Source: Antedon bifida
Lineage: Eukaryota > Echinodermata > Crinoidea > Comatulida > Antedonidae
DNA: 64,000 nucleotides
Assembly (NCBI GenBank): GCA_963402885.1
Contig: OY727094.1
Location: 7,690,501-7,754,500, forward strand
Direction: 5' to 3'
Under the pieces are notes generated by a model. It was not told the origin of the DNA and did no database searches. It saw only the letters and a program-made list of their open reading frames with translations. Both the position numbers and the translations under genes were made by a program. This document shows, piece after piece, positions 26,301-34,538 of the stretch (its first letter is position 1; every line of letters starts with the position of its first letter).

Positions 26301-29300
26301 TATTTAATTGAGATATTGATCGAAAACATGAATATTCATTTAATAACGAGCAAATTGATCTAAAATAACAACACTATGTTATTGTTAATGATGACATCTT
26401 GTGTTGGAAATGGAAATGTTTAATTCTTTTATCAAGATTGTTTGATTTCATATTATATACTGCGGCAAGTAATATAGTATCCCTCTTTTTGGGACATCAC
26501 TATTCAAGGAAGACCTCTATTCAGGGGACACCCCGGCTTAAGCCATTTTTCTGTGTTCAACAAACAAACAAGGGCAATATTGCACGTTTTAAATAACACT
26601 ATGACCAGTTCCTATTTAGGGGACTCTCATTATAAAAGGGCAGTGTAATGCATATATTTTTAGGATTATTTTAAAAATTTAAATCTGAAAAAATGTAAAC
26701 ATTTGATTTGATTTTTAATTTATTGGACACTACTGTATTCTTTTGACATAATTATCGTGTGCCACTGTTACTAAGTAAGATTATTATCTATCTATTATCT
26801 ATCTATCTATTATTAACGATGACGATGTTTTGTTGGACATTCATTCATACAATAATATTATTATGAGACTACTGTGTAACATAAAATAATAAAACCAGTT
26901 ATTTATAAAAAGTTTTTATAGTATACTGTAATCATATTAAAGATCTCAATTTTGACATTACAACATTGAAAACTACCAGTTAAAAAGGAGAATCATTTTA
27001 ACATGGCAACTTCCTATACAACCTGGAGCCATTCAATAATGGAAAATGACACAGGGATGATACAGAAGCTATTCTACTCAATTTTAATTTACATTTTAAT
27101 AGAAAATTCTCGGGGGGATGATGATTGATGTAAAGTGGTTTTGAAGAAGATATATTTATTCTCAGTCTTTTTGGTGAGTCATGATTTATATAAAATGCAA
27201 TAATGAAATTTAATTTTGCTGATTTTTAAAGACAAAAAAATACACAAACAATGTATACCTGCAGTAGTAGGGAGGAGGTTTTTCAAGATAAATTTTATAC
27301 TTCGAATGACTATATAAAAATGTTTTTTTAATGAATTTTATAACATAGAAATATTTTACTGTACAGTACTTATAGTAATTTCAGTAATCATTCTTAACAA
27401 TGTAATGTCCCCCAAAAACATGAAAAAAGTTACTCACTTAGTTAATGTAAAAAAACTCCAAAAAATTATTATTTCACTTATAAAAAAGACAAAAGAAACA
27501 TTTAATTTTAATCAAAAACCATTGTCATTTTTTGCTTTAAATTACATTTTTTTCAGGTAAAACAAGACATTAAAATGGCATAATTAACAAAAAAATTTGA
27601 AGAAAACAAAACGTTTAGCGGGACAATCTTAAACTAAACTACTTTGGAAATTACGAAAATTGTTAAGTATTGAAAGTGTTTTTCAGTTAAAAAAAGAAAT
27701 AAACCTCATCTCCCCTTCATGGCTGTACCCAATGATCATACGGAGAAGCAGTCAATTATTTGCGACTAATGAAAAACCATTCCTCGCAATCGAATCATGA
27801 ACATATTGGTCCCCTCGGAGCGTTTCCTCATTCCACTCCATAATGGACTTTCTCAACTGACAATTTACGTCAAATTTCTTTCTAAATTATCTTTTATGTC
27901 GTGCTGCTGATCTGTCATGCCTTGTGAAACAACTTCTCAAACTCGGTTCGTTTGTGACAGTTGACGAAGGAGACCGCCAATATGGTAGTAGACAATATAA
28001 AATGTCATTCAAAATAAAATGCATTTGATTGATAGATATACCTTTGTCGTCTATATCCATCAACGTAAATTCATGTATGCGTTTGACGGCTTACCAAAAG
28101 CTTATATTCGTCTCGTACATGAACTCTTCGCGGACACGGTAGTAATATCAAACACTTCTGCCGCCAGACGCTACAACTGAAATTATTTTGTAAATTTAAC
28201 CATGTGAAAAGCAATCTTTGATTATGATCATGACCCAAATAAATGACCCAAAGTATTACGAAAGTATTTTCAAAATTTGTTGGATTAAATTATGTTTATT
28301 TTTTCAGATAATTTTTTTTTTCATTTGATCAATTTTTTGTTCAAAGGGAATATAACTATATTTGACATTTAATATTTAACAATAAAAATTGTACAAAATA
28401 TATATTTTTTCAGGGGGACAATTTTTTAAAAAGTTATTAAAATTGTGTTTATTTTTACTTTTATATCTTGCTCTTTGAAGAGAATAGGCTATTGTTGGTT
28501 TATCCATGTAAGGTAGGCAGGGAATAATTTCGCTAGTGTACAATAGCAAAAAAATATACAAAACAACCTTTTTATTTCTAAAACAGTGTTGCAAAAATAC
28601 AAAACAAAACTATGTTTCTCGACTCAAAAATCAGTTTGATTAGCAATATTGCTAAACAAAATTTTTTAATGAAATTTTTTCCCTGCTAGGCACCAAATAC
28701 AGTAGATGACAAATTATTGTATTTTGTGCTGGTACAGTAGAAAGAATAGTCATTCATTCAATGAATAGTCACTGATAATTATAGTATTTCGTACACATTG
28801 GGTGTGGATCTATCAATGACCTAAATAAACTGTCTGTCAATGCTGGGTATTGTTTACAATAATCAATATTTGATAGCTATTCTATCTAGTATCATCACTG
28901 ACAATGAGAAATAAAATAATAAATCCATACAAATATATTTACTAAGGGATCATGTCAAAATTATTCTACTGCAGTTACTGCAGGAAACTACATTTTCCAC
29001 CGCAATAACACATTATTTTACAGTAGTGTGTTTCACAATGTAGAAGATTATGAAGCAAGCATTCATTTGCAATAAACAGTGTATCTAATTCTACACTATC
29101 AAACTACAGTAGTTTGACAAAAAAAATGTCATGTGCCCATATATGATCATCATGTCCATATGGACACATCACATTTTGTTGTCACATAAAGTATAGTGTT
29201 CTCTAGTTATTTATTAATTAATAATACCATCTAAATGTATAGGAATGACCTAGTGTCTTACATACAGTCTAAACCGGGATGAATTATGCACAGGTGTGGA

Positions 29301-30520
29301 CGGCACATACTGTACAACTTTCTTCTCCCCTAGGGTCCCTGTGTGTCAACCAAGATCTGCCTGTTCGTCTGTCTACAACAACAGAGGCTGATTCATTAGA
29401 CCAGGTACATCGGGGTAACCCCCTATTCGAAAGATGCACTGGGTTCTTTAAAGTGCACACAAGCTATAATACTGTAGTACTGTACACTAGACATAGTGTT
29501 TAAAGTGCTACTGTCCACAAGAAGACGGGCTTAGATCAAAACTGTTGTAATCCTACTGTACTGGTACTGAGAAGATGTGTGCAAAAACAATTAGGTTAAT
29601 ACATAATTTTGTGACACACTTTACATGAATATAGCACAACTCTCTAATGAATGACTGATTGATATGAAGATGACTAGTAATTTATCATTATCATTGTTAT
29701 AGCCACGGAAGTTATTAATATCCTTTTAATTAAGTTTAAGTTTAAGCACTTAAATGCTTATTAATATTACGTTTGGTGTTAAAAGCCAATGACACCTACC
29801 TTAAGAAGTGTACATTGTTTTTTTGTTATACTTTATTTGAATTCACATTCAAATGTAGGGAGCCTACCACTAATACACAGAATGGTAACATACAACAGGT
29901 TCAAACAAGATGATGATTTAAAAAATCTTCATTTCAGAATTTTATCTTTAGATTTAATTGTTCAAATCAAAGGAAAAAAATGTTAAAGAATCAATAGAAA
30001 AATCAAATGCAAAAGATTAAAGATTAATAATAGATTAAATTTGTATTGTATTATTTAAATATATCGGAATGTATCTAATTGTATATTTGTATATTGTATG
30101 ATTGTAAAGTGTTAATAAAATAAATAAAAATAAAGTAAAATGAAATAACAAGTGTACATGTTTGCTGACTTAGACTAATTAACTACTGTAGATCAGGAAC
30201 ATCTTCGTCAAATAAATCATTTTCCTTGTGTACAGTACAGTAGTACTACAAATTTGTTATAATATTATTTTTATCATATAATATTATTGGTACTTACCAA
30301 CTGGTGCGTTATCATAAATCAATAAATCATAACAACCCTGGTATCCGGTTCGGTAGTTGGTACGTGTCCCACAATCCCATTGTACCACAACAGTTTTATC
30401 TGGAGACGTAGTGCTACCAGCACACCCTATCTCCACGACAGTCCCAATGTGGCCCTCCCCGTCATCCTGGTTGCCCCATTTCCAGTTCGGGCCGCGGACT
30501 ACACGTAATCCTACTTCCAT
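8188..30520 (-). CDS. MIB2: MIB2 (Mind bomb 2) E3 ubiquitin ligase, 5' four coding exons, 3' part outside window
   Basis: The spliced model is 30520-30298, 16510-16339, 8930-8824 and 8382-8188, and it continues past the left edge. All junctions are GT-AG with compatible phases (1, 2, 1, then 1 at the last donor), giving about 232 residues. The order is MIB/HERC2 domain 1, ZZ zinc finger, MIB/HERC2 domain 2, which is the N-terminal substrate-binding half of Mind bomb proteins. In known family members this half binds the tails of Delta/Jagged Notch ligands, and C-terminal RING fingers drive ligand ubiquitination and endocytosis. The ankyrin repeats and RINGs are not in the window. From memory, wording such as [10 protein letters not shown] and [11 protein letters not shown] is closer to vertebrate MIB2 than MIB1. 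No frameshift or stop is seen. Introns are very unequal: 13.8 kb, 7.4 kb, 441 bp and over 8.1 kb. Confidence 0.93.
8824..8930 (-). CDS. MIB2: MIB2 coding exon 3: linker and start of MIB/HERC2 domain 2
   Basis: The acceptor is TTTTTACAG at 8931 and the donor is GATG|GTAAGT after 8824. The 107 bases enter in phase 2 and leave in phase 1. The product reads [18 protein letters not shown] then [18 protein letters not shown]. The second part is the signature opening of the second MIB/HERC2 domain (GAKVVRGPDWEWGSQDG in vertebrate MIB2, from memory). Joining it to the next exon restores QDGGEGK exactly. Confidence 0.93.
9885..9965 (+). mobile_element. SINE family D fragment
   Basis: GTTAGTTGGCAGCTTGACAC and GCGACCCTTAGGGGATGTGA match the 34.6 kb body. 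Confidence 0.5.
11463..11613. repeat. Foldback element, about 70-bp arms
   Basis: GTGGAATGGTACAAATAATT is at the left and its complement AATTATTTGTACCATTCCAC at the right. Both arms continue through a TTTCACCTCATG block, with a short loop of about 13 bases. Confidence 0.85.
12557..12706 (+). promoter_or_regulatory. Five same-strand GGATTA words in 150 bases (Otx/K50-homeodomain type)
   Basis: They start at 12557, 12598, 12626, 12670 and 12701. GGATTA is the core bound by Otx/Gsc/Bicoid-class homeodomains. Surrounding similarity (GGGATTAAAT and TTTGATGGGATAA) suggests that they may derive from an old tandem repeat. Confidence 0.3.
13700..13796. repeat. 18-bp tandem repeat
   Basis: GAGGCATGTGAATACGGG repeats about five times with drift (GAGGCCTGTGAATATGG and others). 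Confidence 0.75.
15125..16308. repeat. 39-bp minisatellite, about 27-29 units, ending next to MIB2 exon 2
   Basis: The unit is CAGTGTTACTGGCTTACAGT followed by AGCAGCATTACTGCCTTAT. It is very homogeneous from 15246 on and degenerate before that. Because 39 is a multiple of three, one plus-strand frame stays open for 354 codons of repeated [14 protein letters not shown] regard this as a by-product, not a gene. Confidence 0.95.
16339..16510 (-). CDS. MIB2: MIB2 coding exon 2: ZZ-type zinc finger
   Basis: The acceptor is TTTATCTGCAG at 16511 and the donor is GG|GTTAGT after 16339. The 172 bases enter in phase 1 and leave in phase 2. The translation starts [19 protein letters not shown] and contains [20 protein letters not shown] and [11 protein letters not shown]. 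The pairs C-x2-C (ICNVC), C-x2-C (KCSDC), C-x2-C (LCFLC) and the two His of KHDLNH are the eight zinc ligands of a ZZ finger. None is missing. The exon is squeezed between a TTAA-bounded MITE starting 28 bases upstream and a 39-bp minisatellite ending about 30 bases downstream. Confidence 0.94.
16539..17092. mobile_element. TTAA-flanked MITE (554 bp) 28 bases upstream of MIB2 exon 2
   Basis: The ends form a perfect 20-base inverted repeat TTAAAGATGTATTGTCCCTT, including the TTAA target. There is no coding capacity. The ends resemble those of MITE family B, but the interior differs. TTAA duplication is characteristic of piggyBac- or Kolobok-type transposases. The mobilising element is not in the window. 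Confidence 0.85.
17156..17287. mobile_element. MITE family A copy, degraded left end
   Basis: CACTATCAAACTTCATGAG and GGGCACATCACATTTTGTCA are present, and it ends AGAGCTTAA. Confidence 0.75.
17335..17612. mobile_element. MITE family B copy, inverted and degraded
   Basis: It contains CTTTGACCAAAAATTGGATG, ATTTAAAGCAAGGAATAGTC and ACGGAAATGAATAACTTTAT, in reverse order relative to the 20.4 kb copy. Confidence 0.7.
18300..18467. mobile_element. MITE family A copy with TTAA on both sides
   Basis: TTAAGCTCTGTCTACACTAT and GTAGATAAAGCTTAA bound it. It is the best copy for reading the TTAA boundaries. Confidence 0.85.
18785..18838 (+). mobile_element. LINE-type 3' tail, short
   Basis: ATAAAGATTGAATGAAAATG plus further GAATGAAT words form a LINE-like tail with no coding part left. 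Confidence 0.25.
18850..19117. mobile_element. MITE family B copy, direct
   Basis: It contains TTTCACTTATAAAAAGACAA, ACATTTTTTCAGGTAAATAA and the end GGGGGACAATATCTTTAA. Confidence 0.75.
20066..20098. repeat. Short telomere-like CCCTAA run
   Basis: AACCCTAACCCTAACATTAA is followed by CCCTAATCCC. It is three to four imperfect units only. Confidence 0.5.
20262..20396. repeat. Interspersed repeat family E, fragment
   Basis: ACAGTAGAACACCTTTATTA and CTGTATTAAGGGAGCC match the family. It directly abuts the family B MITE. Confidence 0.35.
20397..21374. mobile_element. MITE family B, interrupted by another MITE
   Basis: The ends are TTAAAGATATATTGTCCCCC and GGGAACAATACATCTTTAA. Its interior words (CCATTGGCTGGCAGCCAATT and CCAATTTTTGGTC) recur in all family B copies. 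An unrelated 625-bp element splits it at a TTAA. Confidence 0.85.
20683..21307. mobile_element. Nested MITE (family C) inside family B, TTAA target duplication
   Basis: TTAA lies on both sides (20679-20682 and 21308-21311). The inverted ends are AGCCCCCTTCCCT...ACGTTTTTT and AGACCCCTTCCCT...ACGTTTTTT. The interior holds a CpG-rich block (GCGGCCCGCT and GCATTGCGCGCGG) and two TAGGCCTA words. Removing it leaves a normal family B sequence. Confidence 0.85.
21630..21722. mobile_element. MITE family B, left-end fragment
   Basis: It starts TTAAAGACATATTGTCGCCC and is lost after TTTTAATAAAG. Confidence 0.6.
21966..22002. repeat. GACC/AACC simple repeat
   Basis: Alternating CGACC and CAACC words, about eight 4-base units. 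Confidence 0.7.
23104..23167. repeat. Small foldback (GTGGCCGTATTCACT arms)
   Basis: AGTGGCCGTATTCACT and AGTGAATACGGCCAC form 15-base perfect arms around a 32-base loop. Confidence 0.8.
24475..24769 (-). mobile_element. SINE family A, inverted copy
   Basis: It is the same element as at 4.9 kb read in reverse: TATATAGCGCC tail, CCCATTTATACACCTGGGTG body, box B GGATTCGAACCTCGA and a GCGCCACATGCCC head. Confidence 0.8.
25090..25253. mobile_element. MITE family A copy
   Basis: CTGTCTACACTTTCAAACTA is at the left and GTTTGATAGTGTAGACAAGG at the right. Confidence 0.8.
25309..25357. mobile_element. MITE family A, right-half fragment
   Basis: GGGCACATCACACTTTTTTT, then CTAGTTTGATAGTGTAGGC. It lies only 55 bases after a full copy. 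Confidence 0.65.
25575..25660 (+). mobile_element. LINE-type 3' tail
   Basis: A T-rich UTR is followed by AGAAATAAAGATTGAATTGA. This is a 5'-truncated remnant with no coding part. Confidence 0.3.
25865..26058. mobile_element. MITE family A copy with an internal AAT microsatellite
   Basis: TTAAGCTCTGTCTACACTAT is at the left and GATAGTGTAGACAGAGCTTT at the right. An (AAT)n run at about 25901-25922 and a duplicated CACTACCATATTTGGGCA segment lengthen it. Confidence 0.85.
26472..26645. repeat. Interspersed repeat family E
   Basis: CCCTCTTTTTGGGACATCAC, CTCTATTCAGGGGACACCCC and CCTATTTAGGGGACTCTC match the family. Confidence 0.4.
27394..27632. mobile_element. MITE family B copy
   Basis: It is bounded by TTAA on both sides, with AATGTCCCCCAAAAACATG at the left and GCGGGACAATCTTAA at the right. 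It is shortened internally. Confidence 0.7.
28285..28432. mobile_element. MITE family B, right-end fragment
   Basis: TTTGATCAATTTTTTGTTCA and TTTTTCAGGGGGACAATTTT match the right end of the family. Confidence 0.55.
29088..29198. mobile_element. MITE family A copy, degraded
   Basis: CTACACTATCAAACTACAGT and CACATCACATTTTGTTGTCA are present. Both outer ends are worn. Confidence 0.65.
29288..29478 (-). mobile_element. SINE family D fragment
   Basis: Reverse of the 34.6 kb body: CTTCTCCCCTAGGGTCC, CGGGGTAACCCCCTATTCG and GGGTTCTTTAAAGTGCAC. Confidence 0.65.
30010..30135 (+). mobile_element. LINE-type 3' tail
   Basis: GTATATTGTATGATTGTAAA is followed by GTGTTAATAAAATAAATAAA. It looks like a retroposon 3' end in MIB2 intron 1. 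Confidence 0.3.
30298..30520 (-). CDS. MIB2: MIB2 coding exon 1: MIB/HERC2 domain 1
   Basis: The exon starts at ATG 30520 ([10 protein letters not shown]) and ends at donor G|GTAAGT after 30298, phase 1. It carries [19 protein letters not shown] followed by [19 protein letters not shown], the conserved Trp/Gly-rich core of a MIB/HERC2 domain (residues about 5-74). The start fits because vertebrate MIB2 also reaches the VVRG motif within some 15 residues of its N-terminus. The exon itself begins at an acceptor (TTTTCACAG) at 30553, so 32 bases of 5' UTR precede the ATG. That stretch has no in-frame stop, so a start in the previous exon is not formally excluded. Confidence 0.93.
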
Positions 30521-30552
30521 ATGTCGCAGTCGAGAAACTTTTGTAAGTATAT

Positions 30553-31376
30553 CTGTGAAAAAAAGAAAGATAAAGGTTAGTTTGAATAAAAAACTACAAT
30601 GAACTGCTAAAGGTTAATGATTTGAATGGCTTAATTGTAATTGGTATCTAGGCCTAGCTAGTAGTTAGTTCTGTGGTGTCAACCCAAGGTTGAACCTCCC
30701 TCCATGCCACATCTGTATACCATTGAACAGTTCACCTAGTTTGGTCTGTAATCATCATCACGGAATCCTATTGCATTCATATTGTCCTCCATACACACTG
30801 TCACACCAACTACAATACAACTACAGGCCTAGAAATAGTACTACTACTAGTATTCTACTAGCCCAGCTCACCTGTAACCTAGCCTACTATTATGTAGTGA
30901 AATAGCCTTGCTAGACTAGCCTAGATCAGGCTAAAATGAAAAATAAGGTTGAAATTATTTAAGTCAAGAGGGCCCCAGCCAGCAGGAGGTCAGATCCGGT
31001 CATTCAGTCAGTCACAAACTTTTATTTGAAAATAATAATTATTATTTATAATAATAATTAATATAACTTTGTATTTTCACTGTCATCCATTAATTTAGAG
31101 CTATTTTGATTATATAGTTGCCTAGGTCTACATCGACAGTTACTTAGGCTAGACAGTGACTGTCAATGACCCATCTGTCAACGGTCGAACCCTCTCACAA
31201 CAAACATTGACGTCTGCACTTTCCGTCTGGTGGTGGTGGGTTTGTAACCTCATTACCTCGTCCTCGGCCTAGCCTAGATTCATTAGAAGTGCTCCGTTTT
31301 ATTCCACCAAAGACCATATTTAAATGCACCAAAGAATCACATGTGCGTTGTGCTGTAAACTGAATTGTCAACTCAC
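30553..31376 (-). other. Predicted MIB2 5'-UTR intron
   Basis: This is the interval between the inferred non-coding exon and the first coding exon. It has no coding signal. Several CTAG and CCTA words are present, including two TAGGCCTA-like palindromes near 30651 and 30827. Confidence 0.35.
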
Positions 31377-31460
31377 CACAGAATTATACAGGTAGAACAG
31401 CAGTGTATTCGTAAACCTGACCTTTTAGACCAACCTATCTACACATCCGCCATTTTCCGA
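31377..31460 (-). promoter_or_regulatory. MIB2: Predicted non-coding first exon of MIB2 (5' UTR)
   Basis: The first coding exon begins at an acceptor (30553), so a 5' UTR exon is required upstream. The best donor near the promoter is TGTG|GTGAGT ending at 31377. A second possible donor, CAG|GTGAGC, ends at 30872. Transcription would start near 31455, just upstream of the AAAATGGCGG word read on the minus strand. The exon edges are inferred from splice words and spacing only. Confidence 0.4.
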
Positions 31461-31510
31461 CCAAAACAGTTTATTCATTGGTTGTGATTGATCTGAGCAT
31501 GCGCCATAAA
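31440..31510 (-). promoter_or_regulatory. Likely TATA-less MIB2 promoter (YY1-like, CCAAT and NRF1-like sites)
   Basis: Read on the minus strand, a GCGCATGCTC word (one base off the NRF1 palindrome, about 31497-31506) is followed by CAACCAATG (CCAAT box, about 31480). AAAATGGCGG (YY1-type, about 31450) follows. This order and spacing match TATA-less housekeeping promoters in which a YY1 site sits at the start point. It lies about 0.9 kb upstream of the MIB2 start codon. No divergent gene is visible to the right. Confidence 0.5.
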
Positions 31511-32431
31511 GTAACTTATGTTTTTTCCATGTGTGTGATATGTTGAAAGGGGAACTCCCCTTTGATATTTTATGCATTCTGCTAATATTTAGCAGACGAT
31601 GTTAATGTTTATTTTACAATTAATTAAAATGTTCATCCCGGATTTACAGCGAGTTTTCTGCAGTACAATAATTAATTATTTCAACTAAATTCTGCTCCTC
31701 CATTAAATACAATTATGAGGAAATGAAAAGAAAAGAATTATAGTTTATTTGTAGCCTATATATACTCAGACGGCATATTTTACCTGTATCGTTTTCGTTA
31801 TTTGCCAATGGGTAGTATAAATCATGATTTAAAACTTTTTATATTTGAATAAATAGTAAAATAGCGTTAATTGTTAATTACACAATCATTAGCCTATTGC
31901 GAAAGGGATAACACTACGTCGACGTTTTCCTTTTACTATTTAAATAATAAATAAAGTCTTGTGATTATTTCATTGTTTTATATTTACATTCCGTGAAGTA
32001 ATTAATATATTTCGGTTCTTTTTAATCCATTTAGGCACTGCTGAAGATCCGTGTTTTCGCGATATAGATTAAAACAAATTAGGATCGGCTCAACATCCGT
32101 GATAATAACAGGTGAATTGGAAGACTCTCGCAAGGCGAATCCTGTTTTTTAACAGGGAAGCGCTGACCATAAATGTAAAGTAGTTCTCTGTTACTTGAAT
32201 TTTAATTAGGAACTAATAATAACCAATTACACAGATATCAAAATAGTTCATCATATGATTATCATTTTATCATGGGGAAGAGCACGAACAAGAAGAAGCG
32301 ATCTCACCGCCCTAAAATTACTTCATATTTCATGTTTTCAATTAATAATAGGGAGGCCAACATTGTGTGTGTTCATTGATATTGTAATTGATTATTATAT
32401 TAGTATTACACTTTTTCAACCACCATTAAAT

Positions 32432-32602
32432 AAAGCCGCCTGTCTACATTATAAAAACTATAGTTCGACGAAGGGTTATGTGCCCAAATAATATGGTAGT
32501 GATATGCCCAAATATGGTAGTGGCATGATATCACCGTGTTCATATATGGGCGGCACATCACATTCTTTGTCACATGAAGTTTGATTGTGTAGACAGAGCT
32601 TT
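32432..32602. mobile_element. MITE family A copy, intergenic
   Basis: CCTGTCTACATTATAAAAAC is at the left and GATTGTGTAGACAGAGCTTT at the right. Confidence 0.8.
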
Positions 32603-32727
32603 ACAGGTTCAAATGCAACCCAAATCGAAAATGAACGTCAGCAGAAAGCAAAAACTTTCTCTTAATTATAGAGGGCGCTATTAATATTCTATATTCAGTC
32701 ATATTTTCCATTGACTGATTATTTTTC

Positions 32728-32854
32728 GCTGTCTACACTATCAAACTTTATGTGACAAAAAAAATGTGATATGCCCATGATGTCATACCACTACCATATT
32801 TGGGCATATTAAACTTTTTTTTTCAAGCTAGTTTGATAGTGTAGACAGAGCTTT
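32728..32854. mobile_element. MITE family A copy, intergenic
   Basis: GCTGTCTACACTATCAAACT is at the left and GATAGTGTAGACAGAGCTTT at the right, 125 bases from the previous copy. Confidence 0.85.
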
Positions 32855-33376
32855 AGTAAATAGTAAAAACAGGAAAAAAAAAAACGCTAGTATTTTAAAT
32901 TTCAATCAATATTGTTTATTAACAGAACCTTAGGTTAACACATTAGATAATATCATTTTCTTAATGATAATAAGTCCATCCATCTATCAATCCAATTATC
33001 CATTCATTTATCTTTTATATATCCACCATCCATCGCTCCATACAGTATGTAACATCCATCTATTAGACATTTTTTGTATACTTTTCCACCCATTTATCTA
33101 CTCTTTGTTTTTCATTTTCTTTATTATTTCAGTTGTATTAACCAATTTAAGAGTGTGCTAACTTTGCCTGGGCACTATTGCAAAAATAGTGCTCTCAAAT
33201 AAGTTATTTAAAACTTCAATGACAATTTTATATTTGTCCACCCTCTGGAATATGATTTAAGATTTTCAAGACTCATTTCTTCACCTTGGTTTTCTTCAGT
33301 GTTATGCACTTGTCAATTATATGACCCACTATATGAACCCCGGGAGAGGTGCGTCATTTACAAATAATTACTGACG

Positions 33377-33789
33377 TAAGGCTGTATCTCGAGATATTTT
33401 TTAATGTGTTGAGCCTTATGTTAGAGTGACTCTCTAGTTGTTTAATACTACCTCCATGGCTGTATCTCGAGATATTTTTTAATGTGTTGAGCCTTGTGTT
33501 AGTGTGACTTTCCAGTTGTTTAATACTACCTCCATGGCTGTATCTCGAGATATTTTTTAATGTGTTGAGCCTTATGTTAGAGTGACTTTCCAGTTGTTTA
33601 ATACTACCTCCATGGCTGTATCTCGAGATATTTTTTAATGTGTTGAGCCTTGTGTTAGAGTGATTCTCTAGTTGTTTAATACTACCTCCATAGCAGCTGT
33701 ATCTCGAGGTATTTTTTAATGTGTTGAGCCTTATGTTGAGTGACTCTCTAGTTGTTTAATACTACTTCTATGGCTTTATCTCAAGATAT
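33377..33789 (-). repeat. 78-bp tandem array abutting the THAP stop codon
   Basis: Five to six units start at about 33380, 33458, 33536, 33614, 33690 and 33768, each with GGCTGTATCTCGAGATAT, AATGTGTTGAGCCTT and GTTGTTTAATACTACCTCC. The last, most divergent unit overlaps the gene: TTATGAATGTGTTGGATCTTG there encodes the final residues and stop. The array therefore appears to be tandem duplication of the end of the coding sequence plus 3' UTR. Each unit carries ATTAAA hexamers on the minus strand, the closest at 33755-33760, about 30 bases after the stop. Confidence 0.85.
33755..33760 (-). terminator. Possible polyadenylation signal ATTAAA of the THAP gene
   Basis: This is the first ATTAAA hexamer downstream of the stop, about 30 bases away. 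The same hexamer recurs in every 78-bp unit, so several poly(A) sites may compete. There is no transcript evidence. Confidence 0.3.
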
Positions 33790-34538
33790 TTATGAATGTG
33801 TTGGATCTTGTTGCAACAACATGTTATTACACTGGTCCTGGATAGATGCATAGACAGCTTCGTGGCTAGCACCGTCTACTATGCTACTCTCCATCATATA
33901 AGGAATGGTAAGGACTTCAACCAAAGGGCCATTTGGCTCAAGACAATCTGTCACAACCACTTCAGTTTCTGTATCTATGTTTGGGGAGAGAGAATTACTG
34001 GAAGAGACCATATCAGTTACAGGTGAATCAGTACTGTGAACCAGAGTGGGTTGTTGCAGTTCTACAGGTAAAACACCACTGCAGCTTACACTGTTTTGTT
34101 GCTGTATTCCAGATATACTAGTTCCATTATTGGCTTGCTGCTGTTGCTGCCTAGTCCCCAATAAAACATTGTGATTATTTGTCATAATATCTCCAATTTC
34201 AAATGTCATTCCTTCACTATTAGTCTGTAGAAATTCCTCACTTTGACATATTTTAATTAATTCATCAGGGAGAATTTGGTCTGTAGTCTCACCCCTTTCT
34301 GATACAATTTGTCCATCTCCTATTTTCCTTGTGATCCCAAACAAAGCTAAGACATTTTCATCGTTACAAGCCAAGTCCTGTACAGTGCCGTTTTCACTGT
34401 CTAGAAGTCTTAGGACAACCATATCTGATGATGGTGGACTGACATGAGCACCATCTACATTTTGGGTGCCTGGTTCAGATCTTTCTTCAGTCTTTGCTTT
34501 TTCATCCATAGCTTTCTTCTCCTTATCTTTTTTCTCTT
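33790..34538 (-). CDS. THAP gene exon 4: acidic, Gln/Ser-rich C-terminus
   Basis: The acceptor is TTTTTCCAG and the stop is TAA at 33792-33790. The exon encodes 249 residues starting QEKKDKEKKAMDEKAK. I recognise no family in it. It is low in basic residues after the first 20, with DSENGTVQDLACNDENV, a TRQQQQQ run and many Ser/Thr/Asp/Glu, as in transcriptional regulator tails. It ends NNMLLQQDPTHS. The last codons continue directly into the 78-bp array, whose units repeat the sequence around this stop. Confidence 0.9.

Larger units (their letters stand above)
16511..30297 (-). other. MIB2 intron 1 (13.8 kb), MITE-rich
   Basis: The intron is bounded by the exon 1 donor and exon 2 acceptor. 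It holds most of the MITE copies of the window, one SINE, a SINE-D fragment, LINE-type 3' tails and small foldbacks, all listed separately. The stretches 19120-20060, 21730-23100, 23170-24470, 26640-27390, 27640-28280, 28440-29085 and 29480-30000 show no gene or repeat I recognise, apart from AT-rich sequence and frequent TACAGTA or TACTGTA words. Confidence 0.8.
31511..33376. other. Intergenic, MIB2 promoter to THAP 3' array
   Basis: Apart from two family A MITEs I see no feature. The 33.0 kb stretch is CCATC/TCTATC-rich simple sequence. Confidence 0.7.
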
